Shown piece by piece: positions 45,255 to 54,132 of a DNA stretch of 64,000 nt. This stretch comes from an uncultured Dysosmobacter sp. (lineage in GTDB: Bacteria; Bacillota; Clostridia; Oscillospirales; Oscillospiraceae): positions 167,993 to 231,992 of the forward strand of contig CANQPD010000004.1 of assembly GCA_947625655.1 (NCBI GenBank), read 5' to 3'. Numbering within the stretch: position 1 is the stretch's first letter; every line of letters begins with the position of its first letter. A program made the translations under genes and the position numbers. Under the pieces are notes generated by a model, which saw nothing but the letters and a program-made list of their open reading frames with translations, searched no databases and was not told the DNA's origin.

Positions 45255-46748
45255 TTACACCTTGATGGCGGATGCCAGCGTCATGATGCGCTCCTGAGAG
45301 AACTCCTCACGCTTGACCTCGCCGGAATAATTGCCCTCGCACATGACGACGATCCGGTCACAAATCCCCATCAGCTCAGGGATCTCCGACGAGATCATGA
45401 TAACGGCCTTGCCCTGCTGCACCAGGCTGCCCAGAAGCAGATAGATGTCGCGCTTGGCACCCACGTCGATCCCTCGGGTCGGCTCGTCCAGGATGATGAC
45501 GTCCGGTTCGTTCAGCAGCCACTTGGCAATGACCACCTTCTGCTGATTGCCGCCGGACAGGTTGCCGACGATCTGGTTGCCGGAGGGCGTTTTGATATTC
45601 AGCTTCTCAATGTACTCCTGGGAGGCCTTGAGGGCCTTGCCCTTATTGTACAGGCCGTGGCTCAGCAGCTTTTTGATGGCCACCATGGCGATGTTGTCGT
45701 TGACCGACCCGCTGAGATTCAGTCCGGTGACCTTGCGGTCCTCGGTGATCAGGGCCACGCCCTCCTTGATGATGTCCTGAGGGGAGGAGACCTTTACCTT
45801 TTTGCCCTTGACATAGACTTCGCCGCCGGAGAGGGGCTGCATGCCGAAAATGCCCTCCACCAGCTCGCTGCGGCCGGCGCCCACCAGGCCGCCGATGCCC
45901 AGGATCTCTCCCCGGTGGACGGACAGGCTGACGTCCTTTACCTTCCCGTCCGCCCGGACGATGTGCTTTGCCTCGAAGATCAGCTCGCCCATCTCCGCGT
46001 CCAGCTTGGGGTACACGTCCGTGATCTCCCGGCCCACCATCATCTTGATGAGCTGGCCCTCGCTCAGGTTGGCCGTGTCGTCCGTGCCGATATACTGCCC
46101 GTCGCGGTAGACGCTGACCCGGTCGCAGATGGAAAAGATCTCCGCCATGCGGTGGGAGATGTAAATAATGGCGACGCCCTTTTCCTTGAGCCTGCGGATA
46201 TGGTCGAACAGCAGCTCCACCTCCCGCTCGGTGATGGCGGCGGTGGGCTCGTCCATGACAATGACCTTGGCGTTGACGGAGATGGCCTTGATAATCTCGA
46301 TCAGCTGGCACTGGGCCACGGTGAGATTGCGCAGCGTCTCCTTCGGGGAGACATGCAGGCCGCACTCCTCGATCAGCTTCTGGGCCTGCTCCATCTCCGC
46401 CTTCTTGTCCACCAGGCCGTTTTTGCGCAGCTCCCGGCCCACGAAGATATTTTCGTACACCGTCATATCCAGAATGGGGTTCAGTTCCTGGTGGATCATG
46501 GCGACGCCGGTGTCCATGGCCTCCCTGGGGTTTGACGCAAGATAGGGCTTCCCGTCAAACAGGATTTCGCCGCCGGGGTCCTTGGTGTAAATGCCCATCA
46601 GAATCTTCATCAAGGTGGATTTTCCTGCCCCGTTCTCTCCCATCAACGCATGGACTTCTCCCGGTCTCACCTGCAGCTGCACATGGTCAAGTGCCACCAC
46701 GCCCGGAAAGGTTTTGCTGATATCTTTCATTTCCAGCACATATTCCAC
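45255..46748 (-). CDS. sugar ABC transporter tandem ATPase (RbsA/MglA family)
   Basis: 497 residues, two nucleotide-binding domains. Domain 1 has GENGAGKSTLMKILMG and VIVMDEPTAAI. Domain 2 has the usual degenerate P-loop GLVGAGRSELVEGIFG, NLSGGNQQKVVIAKWLL and VIILDEPTRGID. All motifs needed for function in this family are present, in contrast to the dead homologue at 38839. The GTG start (VEYVLEMKD) has GAGGAG about 10 bp upstream; the frame extends a further 12 codons without a site. Confidence 0.93.
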   Translation of the reverse strand: MEYVLEMKDISKTFPGVVALDHVQLQVRPGEVHALMGENGAGKSTLMKILMGIYTKDPGGEILFDGKPYLASNPREAMDTGVAMIHQELNPILDMTVYENIFVGRELRKNGLVDKKAEMEQAQKLIEECGLHVSPKETLRNLTVAQCQLIEIIKAISVNAKVIVMDEPTAAITEREVELLFDHIRRLKEKGVAIIYISHRMAEIFSICDRVSVYRDGQYIGTDDTANLSEGQLIKMMVGREITDVYPKLDAEMGELIFEAKHIVRADGKVKDVSLSVHRGEILGIGGLVGAGRSELVEGIFGMQPLSGGEVYVKGKKVKVSSPQDIIKEGVALITEDRKVTGLNLSGSVNDNIAMVAIKKLLSHGLYNKGKALKASQEYIEKLNIKTPSGNQIVGNLSGGNQQKVVIAKWLLNEPDVIILDEPTRGIDVGAKRDIYLLLGSLVQQGKAVIMISSEIPELMGICDRIVVMCEGNYSGEVKREEFSQERIMTLASAIKV

Positions 46749-47020
46749 GCATTTCTCACTCCTCACAGATGATTTTGAACACATTTTAGCGGATTCCCGT
46801 CCATATCAAAACGTTCTTTTTTCGCATGACGGGGTAAAATTTTTGGAAATTTCAGAAAAACGTCATTTTATCCGAAAAAGCAGGCGGTTTTTGGGTCAAT
46901 TGCATAATAAAAACAGGCTGAATTTTCTTTTTCTCGCCGGGAACAATTCCGGCGGCCCCTCCGTCTAATGCCACGCCGCCAAAAAGCGCGGAAGAATTCA
47001 CCGAATAAGGAGACTTTGTT

Positions 47021-47512
47021 GTGAAAACCATGAAAAAACTGACGATGGCCGTACTTGCCCTGTCCCTGCTTCTGTCCCTGGCCGCCTGCGGCGGCCAGAC
47101 GGCGGCCGCGCCGGACCTGGAGCAGTACTATCAGGACTTTATGGCGTCCCTTGGCGAAGAGAACGCCCCCGCCATGACGGACGCCAACGAAGACGCCAGC
47201 TATGTGGACGCCTTTTTTCCCGGCCTGAACGACATCGAGCTGAAGCAGAGCGTCCTGCAGATGGCCGCCATCAGCGCCACGGCTTTTGAGCTGGATCTGG
47301 TGGAGTGTGCCGACGAGGGCGACGCGGAGACCGTCAGATCCATTTTCCAGGCCCGGGTGGACAGCCAGATCAACGGCGGCGCCTTCTATCCCGAGACCAC
47401 CGCCGCCTGGGAAAAGGCGGAGATCCTGGTAAACGGCGGCGTCGTGGCGCTGATCGTGGCAGGGGAACACCAGTCCGACGCCGTGGATGCCTTCAACGCC
47501 CTGTTTGCCTGA
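47021..47512 (+). CDS. small lipoprotein, DUF4358-like
   Basis: 163 residues. Lipobox in LSLLLSLAACGG. The mature part (DLEQYYQDFMASLGEE...FFPGLNDIELKQSVLQM...VDSQINGGAFYPETTAAWEKAEIL) resembles DUF4358 lipoproteins common in Clostridia, of unknown function. GTG is the start because AAGGAG sits 8 bp away; the next ATG is too far. Stand-alone gene followed by a dispersed repeat. Confidence 0.75.
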   Translation: MKTMKKLTMAVLALSLLLSLAACGGQTAAAPDLEQYYQDFMASLGEENAPAMTDANEDASYVDAFFPGLNDIELKQSVLQMAAISATAFELDLVECADEGDAETVRSIFQARVDSQINGGAFYPETTAAWEKAEILVNGGVVALIVAGEHQSDAVDAFNALFA

Positions 47513-47539
47513 GCGCCCCGGAAATATCCCCCGCCAAAA

Positions 47540-47813
47540 CAGGCCGGCTCAGGGAGCCGGCCTGTTCAGCCCGTCAAAAAGTCCTTTGGCCTTTTTGACG
47601 GGCTTCACAATGCCTCGCATTTTGGGCTGTGGAACAGCCCGAAATGCTCCCGCTTCGCGGGGCAAAGGGCTGTTCACGCAGCCCTTTGCAGGCATTCGAT
47701 CCAATACGAGGGGACTCCCATCCCCTCGTACTCCCCTTGCTTTTTGCTGTCTTTTCTTCTCTTTCAAACAGGTCTTTGACAGTCTGAGCAGGCCGGCTCA
47801 GGGAGCCGGCCTG
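47540..47813. repeat. hairpin-flanked dispersed repeat, copy A
   Basis: A 224-bp element (47565-47788) lies between two identical 25-nt hairpins (CAGGCCGGCTC-AGG-GAGCCGGCCTG at 47540-47564 and 47789-47813). Its ends are inverted, TTCAGCCCGTCAAAAAG... and ...GTCTTTGACAGTCTGAG. The left end also folds as CCCGTCAAAAAG...CTTTTTGACGGG. The core shares AATGCCTCGC, GCAGGCATTCGAT and ACTCCC(C)CTCGTACTCCCC with copies B (50.3 kb) and C (61.8 kb). Confidence 0.85.
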
Positions 47814-47894
47814 TTTTTCCGCTTTTCCGCCGCCGCGGCAGAGCCGCCGCCCGCCAAAAGGCGGACGGCGGCTCTGAAAAAGGCTCAGCCGGGG

Positions 47895-49007
47895 TCAGTT
47901 CAGCACGATGGCGTGGACGGCCTCCACCAGCTCCACCACATCGGACCGGCTGACCCGGGCGAAGGACTCGCCGTCCACAACGGCAAGGCATTCGCTGCCA
48001 TCACAGCGGTACAGCTCAATCCGGATCCGTGACTGGCTCTCATCGTCCAGGCAGACCGTCAGGGCGATCTCCCGCTTCCCGTCCGGCTCTTCGGAGGTGA
48101 AGCTGTCGGCGCCGCCTGCCCGCAGGCCCTCCAGCGCGCTTTGGAGCCGGGCGGCGTCTGCCTCTTCCTCCCCGTATCTCCAGATCCGGTCGTCGCCCTT
48201 CCCCTCGGCGGTGAGGGTGTAGGACACGCCCTCCAGGGTGATGTCCAGCTGGCTGACCGCCGCAAAGTCCGCCGTCAGCACCTCCTGATGGCGCAGCTGG
48301 TCATAGGAGGCCGCCATCAGATTGTCGTAATCATATTCCGAGATCCTGTAGACGATCCGGGAATCCCCCACTCTGGCGTAGGCCGTGATCTCCCCGTCAT
48401 CCCCGCTGTCGTCCGCCGCCTTTTGGGCGGCGGCCAGCTCCTCCGGGTCACGGCTGACGGACAGGGTAAAGGTATCCGACACTTCCCCGCCGCTCTCGTC
48501 CTCCCCGGTGTAGTCCACCGTGACGGTCAGCTCCGGCGTGTCCAGGCCATAGGACCGCAGTTCTTCCCCGGTGACATCGTAGGTCACATAGTCTGTCAGG
48601 CGCAGGGTGGTCAGGCTCTCCAGATAACGAAGCACATCCACCTGATCCCCCTGGCGGCGCAGCAGGGCGTTGACGCAGGCCAGCAGCTCCATATTGTCAA
48701 AGGGCTTTGTCAGATAGTAGTCCGCCCCGGCGTTCAGGCCCTCGATGCGGTCCCCCACATCTCCCTTGGCCGTCAGCATCAGGATCGGCGTGGCGACCCG
48801 GCGGGCCCGCACCTGTCTGGCCACCTGATACCCGTCCAGCTTCGGCATCATCACATCCATGATCAGCAGGTCGTAAACGCCGGTCTCGGCATATTCCGCC
48901 CCGTCCTCGCCGTCGTACACGGCCTCGACCTCAAAGCCCTTGATCTCCAAAAGTGTCTCCAGCGCTTCCGCCAGCAGCCTGTCGTCCTCGATAATCAATA
49001 TTTTCAT
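47895..49007 (-). CDS. chimeric protein: response-regulator receiver joined to DUF4340
   Basis: 370 residues. Residues 1-118 are a complete OmpR-type receiver (IIEDD, phospho-acceptor Asp51 in LLIMDVMMPK, TA motif, Lys101 in YYLTKPF) ending CVNALLRRQG. Where a winged-helix DNA-binding domain should follow, the chain turns at about residue 120 into DUF4340-type sequence (VLRYLESLTTLRLTDYVTYD, ELRSYGLDTPELTVTVDY, VYRISEYDYDNLMA). DUF4340 proteins normally belong to ABC-transporter operons with GldG-like proteins, are membrane-anchored at the N-terminus, and often stand downstream of two-component genes. The frame is unbroken across the joint. Most likely a large in-frame deletion removed the genes between. 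No DNA-binding or membrane part remains. GGGGAG precedes the ATG. Confidence 0.8.
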   Translation of the reverse strand: MKILIIEDDRLLAEALETLLEIKGFEVEAVYDGEDGAEYAETGVYDLLIMDVMMPKLDGYQVARQVRARRVATPILMLTAKGDVGDRIEGLNAGADYYLTKPFDNMELLACVNALLRRQGDQVDVLRYLESLTTLRLTDYVTYDVTGEELRSYGLDTPELTVTVDYTGEDESGGEVSDTFTLSVSRDPEELAAAQKAADDSGDDGEITAYARVGDSRIVYRISEYDYDNLMAASYDQLRHQEVLTADFAAVSQLDITLEGVSYTLTAEGKGDDRIWRYGEEEADAARLQSALEGLRAGGADSFTSEEPDGKREIALTVCLDDESQSRIRIELYRCDGSECLAVVDGESFARVSRSDVVELVEAVHAIVLN

Positions 49008-49352
49008 ACGGATGCTCCCCACGGGTAAAAATATGGTCCTTTGACAGCATCCTACAGCCGGCGGCTGAAACATTCCTGAAAAGCGGGGTTTACAATTCGT
49101 TTACAGGGCCGGGGCCGGATTTTTCAGCATCGTTTCAGCCCGCCGCGCTATGCTGGCCCTGCAGACAGGCATCCCTCCATTTCCGCGCGTACCGCCGCTG
49201 CCGCGGGCAGCTTCGCGGCAGTGCCTGCGGCGGTACGCGTCTGGAACGGAAACGGGGGGATTTCATATAAACAACACTTGAGCGCAGTTCAAAATGGCGA
49301 ACTGCGCTCAAGACGATTCCCGTATTCTCTGTGAACAAAGGAGATGCTGCTT
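49008..49352. other. intergenic with two strong hairpins
   Basis: No gene seen. Hairpin 1 (49186-49239) pairs CGCGTACCGCCGC with GCGGCGGTACGCG and holds an inner stem TGCCGC/GCGGCA. Hairpin 2 (49277-49312) pairs CTTGAGCGCAGTTC with GAACTGCGCTCAAG around an 8-nt loop, 40 bp before the lipoprotein start. Hairpin 2 has no T-run on the plus strand. Confidence 0.55.
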
Positions 49353-49592
49353 TTGAAAAGACGAACGCCCGCCGCGGCCCCCGCCCTCTGCGTGGCGCTG
49401 CTTGCCGCGGGCTGCACCGCCGGATATGAGGCCGGAAGAGAAGCCCAGGCGCCGGAGCCCGGCGCGGACAGCGGAACCGGGACGGAAGCGGCCCCGTCCT
49501 ATACCGCCGTCATGGAGGTCGAGGGCTGCGGTGCCTCCTACCGCTCATGGGCCGCGCTTCCAAAGCGCCGCAGGTTCTCCTGGAAGTTTTGA
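49353..49592 (+). pseudogene. lipoprotein, N-terminal stub, 3' end missing
   Basis: TTG start (AAAGGAG about 9 bp upstream; the ATG at 49344 touches the site). A lipoprotein signal ends LLAAGCTAG, followed by a Pro/Glu/Thr-rich linker and the start of a beta domain (SYTAVMEVEGCG). At about 49537 the sequence becomes the antisense end of the CAT-like gene, and a stop is met 18 codons later. The SYTA-EVEG start would suit a cyclophilin-type isomerase lipoprotein, but too little is left to say. Confidence 0.6.
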
Positions 49593-50209
49593 AAAAACAG
49601 GCTGCTGTGGTATCCGTCCGCCGCGGCATGGGAGATGGTCAGAGTGGCGGGCAGGGTGTACCGGCCCCGCTCCTCCGTATATTTCCCGTAGGTGACGATG
49701 GGAAACAGCGCCGGTTCTCCCACGGAGTGGGTGGTAAAGCCGGTGTAGTCCAGCCAGGGGACGCAGCTGACGCAGAAGAAGTTCGGCGGCTGGCCGGGGC
49801 GGCCTTTGACGCCATGGCTGGCGCCAAAAGTCTCCACCACCCGGCAGAATTCCCGGTAAAACGTCTCGAAATCCGGGCGGTATTCCGTCCAGAGGTCGCT
49901 GAAGGTCTTGTCGTCCTCGTGAAACACGGTGAAATTCACATGCACCGTGTCCCACACGCCGGGGGTCCCGTCCGGCGCGGTCATCAGCTTCATCTCCGGC
50001 ATCTCGTTGACGGTCTTCGCGGCGGCGTACAGCATACAGCCGTAAAAGCGCCTGCCCCGCCGCCGGGCAAAGCCCAGGGCCTCCGTCACATCCAGCCGGG
50101 CGGTGAGGGAGTAGCCGCACTTCAGCCGCTCCCGGTAATAGCGGTAATGCTCCCGGCGGGGCCAGGTCTCCGGATCGATCTTCTGATAGCCGGGAAAGGA
50201 TGTCTCCAT
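49538..50209 (-). CDS. chloramphenicol acetyltransferase-like protein (CatA family)
   Basis: 223 residues, standard CAT length. Transfers acetyl from acetyl-CoA to a hydroxyl group. It contains NFFCVSCVPWLDYTGF, typical of type-A CATs, and the catalytic loop ISHAAADGYH with the essential His and Asp (consensus HHAVCDGYH). The N-terminus (RREHYRYYRERLKCGYSLTA) also matches the family. Many gut CAT-like proteins do not confer resistance, so function is uncertain. The C-terminus reaches into the junction with the broken lipoprotein, and its last residues (RRFGSAAHER) may not be native. Confidence 0.85.
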   Translation of the reverse strand: METSFPGYQKIDPETWPRREHYRYYRERLKCGYSLTARLDVTEALGFARRRGRRFYGCMLYAAAKTVNEMPEMKLMTAPDGTPGVWDTVHVNFTVFHEDDKTFSDLWTEYRPDFETFYREFCRVVETFGASHGVKGRPGQPPNFFCVSCVPWLDYTGFTTHSVGEPALFPIVTYGKYTEERGRYTLPATLTISHAAADGYHSSLFFQNFQENLRRFGSAAHER

Positions 50210-50241
50210 AGCAATCCCCCATTGCTTGATATCAAATCAGC

Positions 50242-50515
50242 AGGGCGGCGGGCAGGCCCGCCGCCCTCAGGCTGTCGAAAAAGTCCAGTGGACTTTTTCG
50301 ACAGCCTGAACAATGCCTCGCTTTTTTGTCTGCTTCGCAGCCCAAAAAGCTCCCGCTTCGCGGCACAACGGGCTGCTGCCGCAGCCCGTTTGCAGGCATT
50401 CGATTCAACACGAGGGGGCTCCCGCCCCCTCGTACTCCCCCTGCGAAATGGAATTCTTTTTCTCCAAACAGAGGTTTTTTGACAGCCTGAGGGCGGCGGG
50501 CAGGCCCGCCGCCCT
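50242..50515. repeat. hairpin-flanked dispersed repeat, copy B
   Basis: A 222-bp element (50268-50489) between two identical 26-nt hairpins (AGGGCGGCGGGC-AG-GCCCGCCGCCCT at 50242-50267 and 50490-50515). Inverted ends CAGGCTGTCGAAAAAG and TTTTTTGACAGCCTG. The left end folds as a 17-bp hairpin around AGT. The core is closest to copy C. Confidence 0.88.
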
Positions 50516-50521
50516 GTCTCG

Positions 50522-51187
50522 TTATGTCTCGCTGTCCAGCTGCCGCAATCCCGCGATATCGCTGACCGGCAGGGAAAACACCAGGGACTGGGCCCCCGTC
50601 TTCATGCCGGCCTGGGCCATGACCGCCTTCATAATGGGTTTGCGGTCCTCCGCCTTGGTCAAAATGAAGATCAGCTCCTTCTCCGCCGCGATGGACACGC
50701 CGAAGAATTTTTTCGCCAGCTCCGTGCCGGTGCCCTTGGCGTGGACGGAGGTGCCGCCGGTGGCCCCCGCCGCCCGGGCGGCGTCCATCACCCGGTCTGT
50801 GTAGCCCTGGTTGGTGATGACGATGATCAGTTCGTGGGTCAGCTCTTTTTCCATGATGTCCTCCGCCTCCTGCTGCAGCAGATAATCCCTGGCGGCCATG
50901 CCGCCGATGCTGGAGACCGGCACCGTCATCAAAACGCCCCGGCCCGGCACATCCAGCCACAATTCCCTGGCCGCCCGGCGCACCAGCCGGGAGGACCTGG
51001 GCGCCACGCACATCAGCACCGCTTTCTCCGTGGCCTCCAGCCCCAGGCAGTCCAGGATCTCAGTGGTGGCCGTGCCCCGGCCCAGGGCCGTCAGCACCAG
51101 CGGCAGCCCCTGGCTTTGATACCAGGACGCGAATTCCCCGCCGCGGCCGCGGTCTGTGATCGTGATGATGAGAACAGCTCCGCCCAT
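50522..51187 (-). CDS. tandem PII-like nitrogen-regulator-family protein
   Basis: 221 residues made of two ferredoxin-like PII halves. Half 1 starts VLIITITDRGRGGEF; half 2 starts ELIIVITNQGYTDRVMDAAR and contains GGTSVHAKGTG, the T-loop/B-loop region of PII-like proteins. GlnB-type uridylylation Tyr is not evident. PII proteins gate transporters by binding ATP/ADP or other nucleotides. It follows the DUF1538 transporter by 53 bp in the same direction, a recurrent pairing, so it probably regulates that transporter. Confidence 0.82.
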   Translation of the reverse strand: MGGAVLIITITDRGRGGEFASWYQSQGLPLVLTALGRGTATTEILDCLGLEATEKAVLMCVAPRSSRLVRRAARELWLDVPGRGVLMTVPVSSIGGMAARDYLLQQEAEDIMEKELTHELIIVITNQGYTDRVMDAARAAGATGGTSVHAKGTGTELAKKFFGVSIAAEKELIFILTKAEDRKPIMKAVMAQAGMKTGAQSLVFSLPVSDIAGLRQLDSET

Positions 51188-51240
51188 GGCAGTTTCTCCT
51201 CTCTTGCGGCAGCGGCGGCATTGGCCGCCGCCGCTCTGTC

Positions 51241-52785
51241 TTACAGGTCGATGATCTCCTCGTCCGCCGCCTCGTCTCCGGCCCGCCCGGTCTTGCGCAG
51301 CTTCAGCTGATAGGCCAGGCCCAGCAGCTGGATGGTCAGCAGCGGCGTCATGGCCACCATGGCCACCACGCCGAAGGCGTCGGTGACCACATTGCCCCCC
51401 AGGGCCTCGCAGGCCCCCTGGGCAAAGGGCAGCAGGAAGGTGGCCGTCATGGGGCCGGAGGCCACGCCGCCGGAGTCAAAGGCGATGGCGGTGAAGATCT
51501 TCGGCACGAAGAAGGACAGCGCGATGGCCGCCAGGTAACCCGGCACCAGGAAGTACAAAACGGAGATCCCCGTCAGCACCCGGATCATGGCAAGGCCGAT
51601 GGACATCGCCACGCCGACGGACAGACTGGTGCTCATGGCCCTGCCGGGGATGGCGGCGGAGGTGATCTCCTCCACCTGGCGGTTCAGGGAGTGGACCGCC
51701 GGCTCCGCCTGGACGATGAACCAGCCCATCAGCATACCGATGGGCACCAGCACCCAGTTGTGGTCCAACGCGGCGATCTGCCGGCCCAGGTAGGCGCCCG
51801 CGGGCAGAAAGCCCACGTTGACGCCGGTCAGAAACACGGTCAGCCCAATGTCAGTATACAGGAGACCCACCACGATTTTCAATACCTTTTTCCGGCTCAT
51901 ATGGAGAGACGTCACCTGGAAAACGGCGAAAAACGCGGCGATGGGGGCAAGGCACACGGCGACTTCCCTGGCGTATTCGGGCAGGGCCGTCAAAAACAGC
52001 TGCCACAGCGCCCGGCTGTCTCCCGCCGCGGGCATATCCGCGGGCACATAGACGCCGGAGGCCGGGTACACCAGGGACAATATCAAAACCGCCAGAATGG
52101 GGCCCACGGAGCAGAGGGCCACCAGGCCGAAGCTGTCCTGGGCGGCGTTTTCGTCGCTGCGGATGGAGGAGACGCCCAGGCCCAGGGCCATGATGAAGGG
52201 CACCGTCATGGGCCCGGTGGTTACGCCGCCGGAGTCAAAGGCGATGGCCAGAAAATCCCTGGGGATGAAGGCGGCCAGGATGAACACCGCCAGATAGGAG
52301 ACGATCAGCAGCCCGTTCAGCGGCACCCGGAACAGGATGCGCAGCAGGGCCACCACCAAAAACGCGCCCACGCCCAGGGCCACAGCCCCCACCAAAACGG
52401 CGTTGGGGATGCCGGGCACCTGGTTTGCCAGGACCTGGAGGTCCGGCTCCGACACGGTGATGATGACGCCGATGAGGAAGCTGACCGTCACCACCACCCA
52501 CAGCTTGCGGGACTTGGTCATCTGGGCGCCCACCCGCTCGCCGATGGGGGTCATGGCGGTCTCCGCGCCCAGGGTGAACAGGCCCATGCCGAAGATCAGC
52601 ATCACCGCCCCCACCAGGAAGGCCAGCAGGATATCCGTGGGCACCGGCGCGGCGGTGAAGCACAGCACCAGCACAATGGCGGTGATGGGCAGCACCGATG
52701 CCAGCGCTTCCCGTACTTTTTCGCCCAGGACCGTCTTGGTCTGGCCCATGCGCTGCCGCCAGCGCCGCCGCAGTCCGCCGCCCAT
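51241..52785 (-). CDS. DUF1538 membrane transporter, duplicated domain
   Basis: 514 residues, about twelve hydrophobic helices in two repeats. Each repeat carries the family motif AIAFDSGGV(T/A)(T/S)GPMT. The N-terminal 20 residues are basic (LRRRWRQRMGQ). Substrate unknown; the family is described only as DUF1538, usually with a PII-like protein. GGAGGG before MGGGLRRRW sets the start; the open frame extends 93 codons upstream without one. Confidence 0.88.
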   Translation of the reverse strand: MGGGLRRRWRQRMGQTKTVLGEKVREALASVLPITAIVLVLCFTAAPVPTDILLAFLVGAVMLIFGMGLFTLGAETAMTPIGERVGAQMTKSRKLWVVVTVSFLIGVIITVSEPDLQVLANQVPGIPNAVLVGAVALGVGAFLVVALLRILFRVPLNGLLIVSYLAVFILAAFIPRDFLAIAFDSGGVTTGPMTVPFIMALGLGVSSIRSDENAAQDSFGLVALCSVGPILAVLILSLVYPASGVYVPADMPAAGDSRALWQLFLTALPEYAREVAVCLAPIAAFFAVFQVTSLHMSRKKVLKIVVGLLYTDIGLTVFLTGVNVGFLPAGAYLGRQIAALDHNWVLVPIGMLMGWFIVQAEPAVHSLNRQVEEITSAAIPGRAMSTSLSVGVAMSIGLAMIRVLTGISVLYFLVPGYLAAIALSFFVPKIFTAIAFDSGGVASGPMTATFLLPFAQGACEALGGNVVTDAFGVVAMVAMTPLLTIQLLGLAYQLKLRKTGRAGDEAADEEIIDL

Positions 52786-53020
52786 GCCGCGCCCTCCGTT
52801 CTTCTTAAAATGCATACTTACATGATGATACCATGCAAAAGTTGTCCCTCGCAAGCGGATCATGCCGTTTTTAACAGTTTCTTTGCAATTGCGGATCCGC
52901 GGCGCCGGGCGATTGATTTTTGCGTGTTTTTTTGATAATCTTATGTTGTGACCGCGTCCTATGCTTCTTTTACGGGGCCGGTATGAAATTTTTTCTAAAA
53001 TGATAAGGAAGTGACCACCC

Positions 53021-53887
53021 ATGAAAACCGGATTGGTGCTGGAAGGCGGCGCGCTGCGGACCATTTTTTCCGCCGGTGTGTGTGACGCGCTGCTGGATGC
53101 GGGGCTGCCCCTGCCGGACTACACCGTCGGCGTCTCCGCGGGCATCGCCTACGGCGTCAGCTATCTCTCCCGCCAGAGCCGGCGGAATCTCAGGCTGCTG
53201 ACCACTTTCGCCAATGACCGCCGCTATATGGGCTGGCGGAACTGGGCCAACCCCAAAAACCGCTGCTATTTCGGCCTGCGGTTCGCCTATGAGACCATCC
53301 CCAACCAGCTGCTGCCCTTTGACTACGATACCTTTGAGGCCTACCCCGGCACGGTGGAGGCCGTGGTCACCAACCTGAACACCGGCAGGGCCGACTATCT
53401 GCCGGTGCCCCGGCGGGACGACCACAATCTTCTGCTCCAGGCCACCTGCGCCATCCCCCTGATGTTCCCCGTCATTGAGGTGGACGGCCAGCCCTATCTG
53501 GACGGCGGCTGCGCCGATGCCATCCCCTGGCGGCGGGCCTTTGACGCGGGCTGTGACCGGGTGGTGGTGGTCCTGACCCGGGAGCGGGATTACCGCAAGG
53601 AGAGGGACGGCTCCCTCCGCGTACTGGAGCGGGCCTTCCGCAAATACCCCGCCTTTGTGGAGACCATGCGCACCCGGTCGGAGCGGTACAACGATTGCCG
53701 GGAGGAGCTGTTTGCCCTGGAACGGGCGGGCAAAGTCCTGGTCATCGCGCCGGAGGACACCTTTGGCTGTTCCCGGACGGAGCGGGACCTGGAGGTCCTG
53801 CGGGCCCTGTGGCAGTCCGGCTATTTCGCCGGGCGGCGGTCCGCGGAGGACATCCGGGCATTTTGGACAAAGGCAGAGGAGCTTTGA
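53021..53887 (+). CDS. patatin-like phospholipase
   Basis: 288 residues. The patatin fold has the nucleophile elbow GVSAG (Ser about residue 40), the oxyanion loop GLVLEGGALR at the N-terminus, and the catalytic Asp in YLDGGCADAIP. This gives the Ser-Asp dyad of a bacterial lipid acyl hydrolase. No signal peptide, so cytoplasmic. Stand-alone gene ending in a terminator. Confidence 0.92.
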   Translation: MKTGLVLEGGALRTIFSAGVCDALLDAGLPLPDYTVGVSAGIAYGVSYLSRQSRRNLRLLTTFANDRRYMGWRNWANPKNRCYFGLRFAYETIPNQLLPFDYDTFEAYPGTVEAVVTNLNTGRADYLPVPRRDDHNLLLQATCAIPLMFPVIEVDGQPYLDGGCADAIPWRRAFDAGCDRVVVVLTRERDYRKERDGSLRVLERAFRKYPAFVETMRTRSERYNDCREELFALERAGKVLVIAPEDTFGCSRTERDLEVLRALWQSGYFAGRRSAEDIRAFWTKAEEL

Positions 53888-53890
53888 CAG

Positions 53891-53925
53891 AAAAAGGCGG
53901 CGCCGGAATGGGCGCCGCCCTTTTT
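53891..53925 (+). terminator. Rho-independent terminator after the patatin gene
   Basis: GGCGGCGCC pairs with GGCGCCGCC, A's upstream, CTTTTT downstream. Confidence 0.88.
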
Positions 53926-54132
53926 CCGTGCAAGCGTTTGAGCGCTGTACGTTATGGACAAATATTTTTTCATATTTTTGGCATTGTTAACAATATCTTT
54001 CGCAAATTTTACATTTGGTCATTCCGCCGATTTCACCCCGCGCGCTGAACATATATAATGGTTTTCGTACATAAAAGTTGACAGCACGCCCGTTCACCAA
54101 AACGGGAAACGGAATAAAGGAGTATCGCCAAC

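Noticed and set aside
45255..46748. Domain-2 P-loop GLVGAGRSE of the working RbsA-type ATPase, considered as a second dead ATPase
   Set aside because: This variant is normal for the second domain of RbsA/MglA; Walker B and signature motifs are intact, unlike the protein at 38839-40266.
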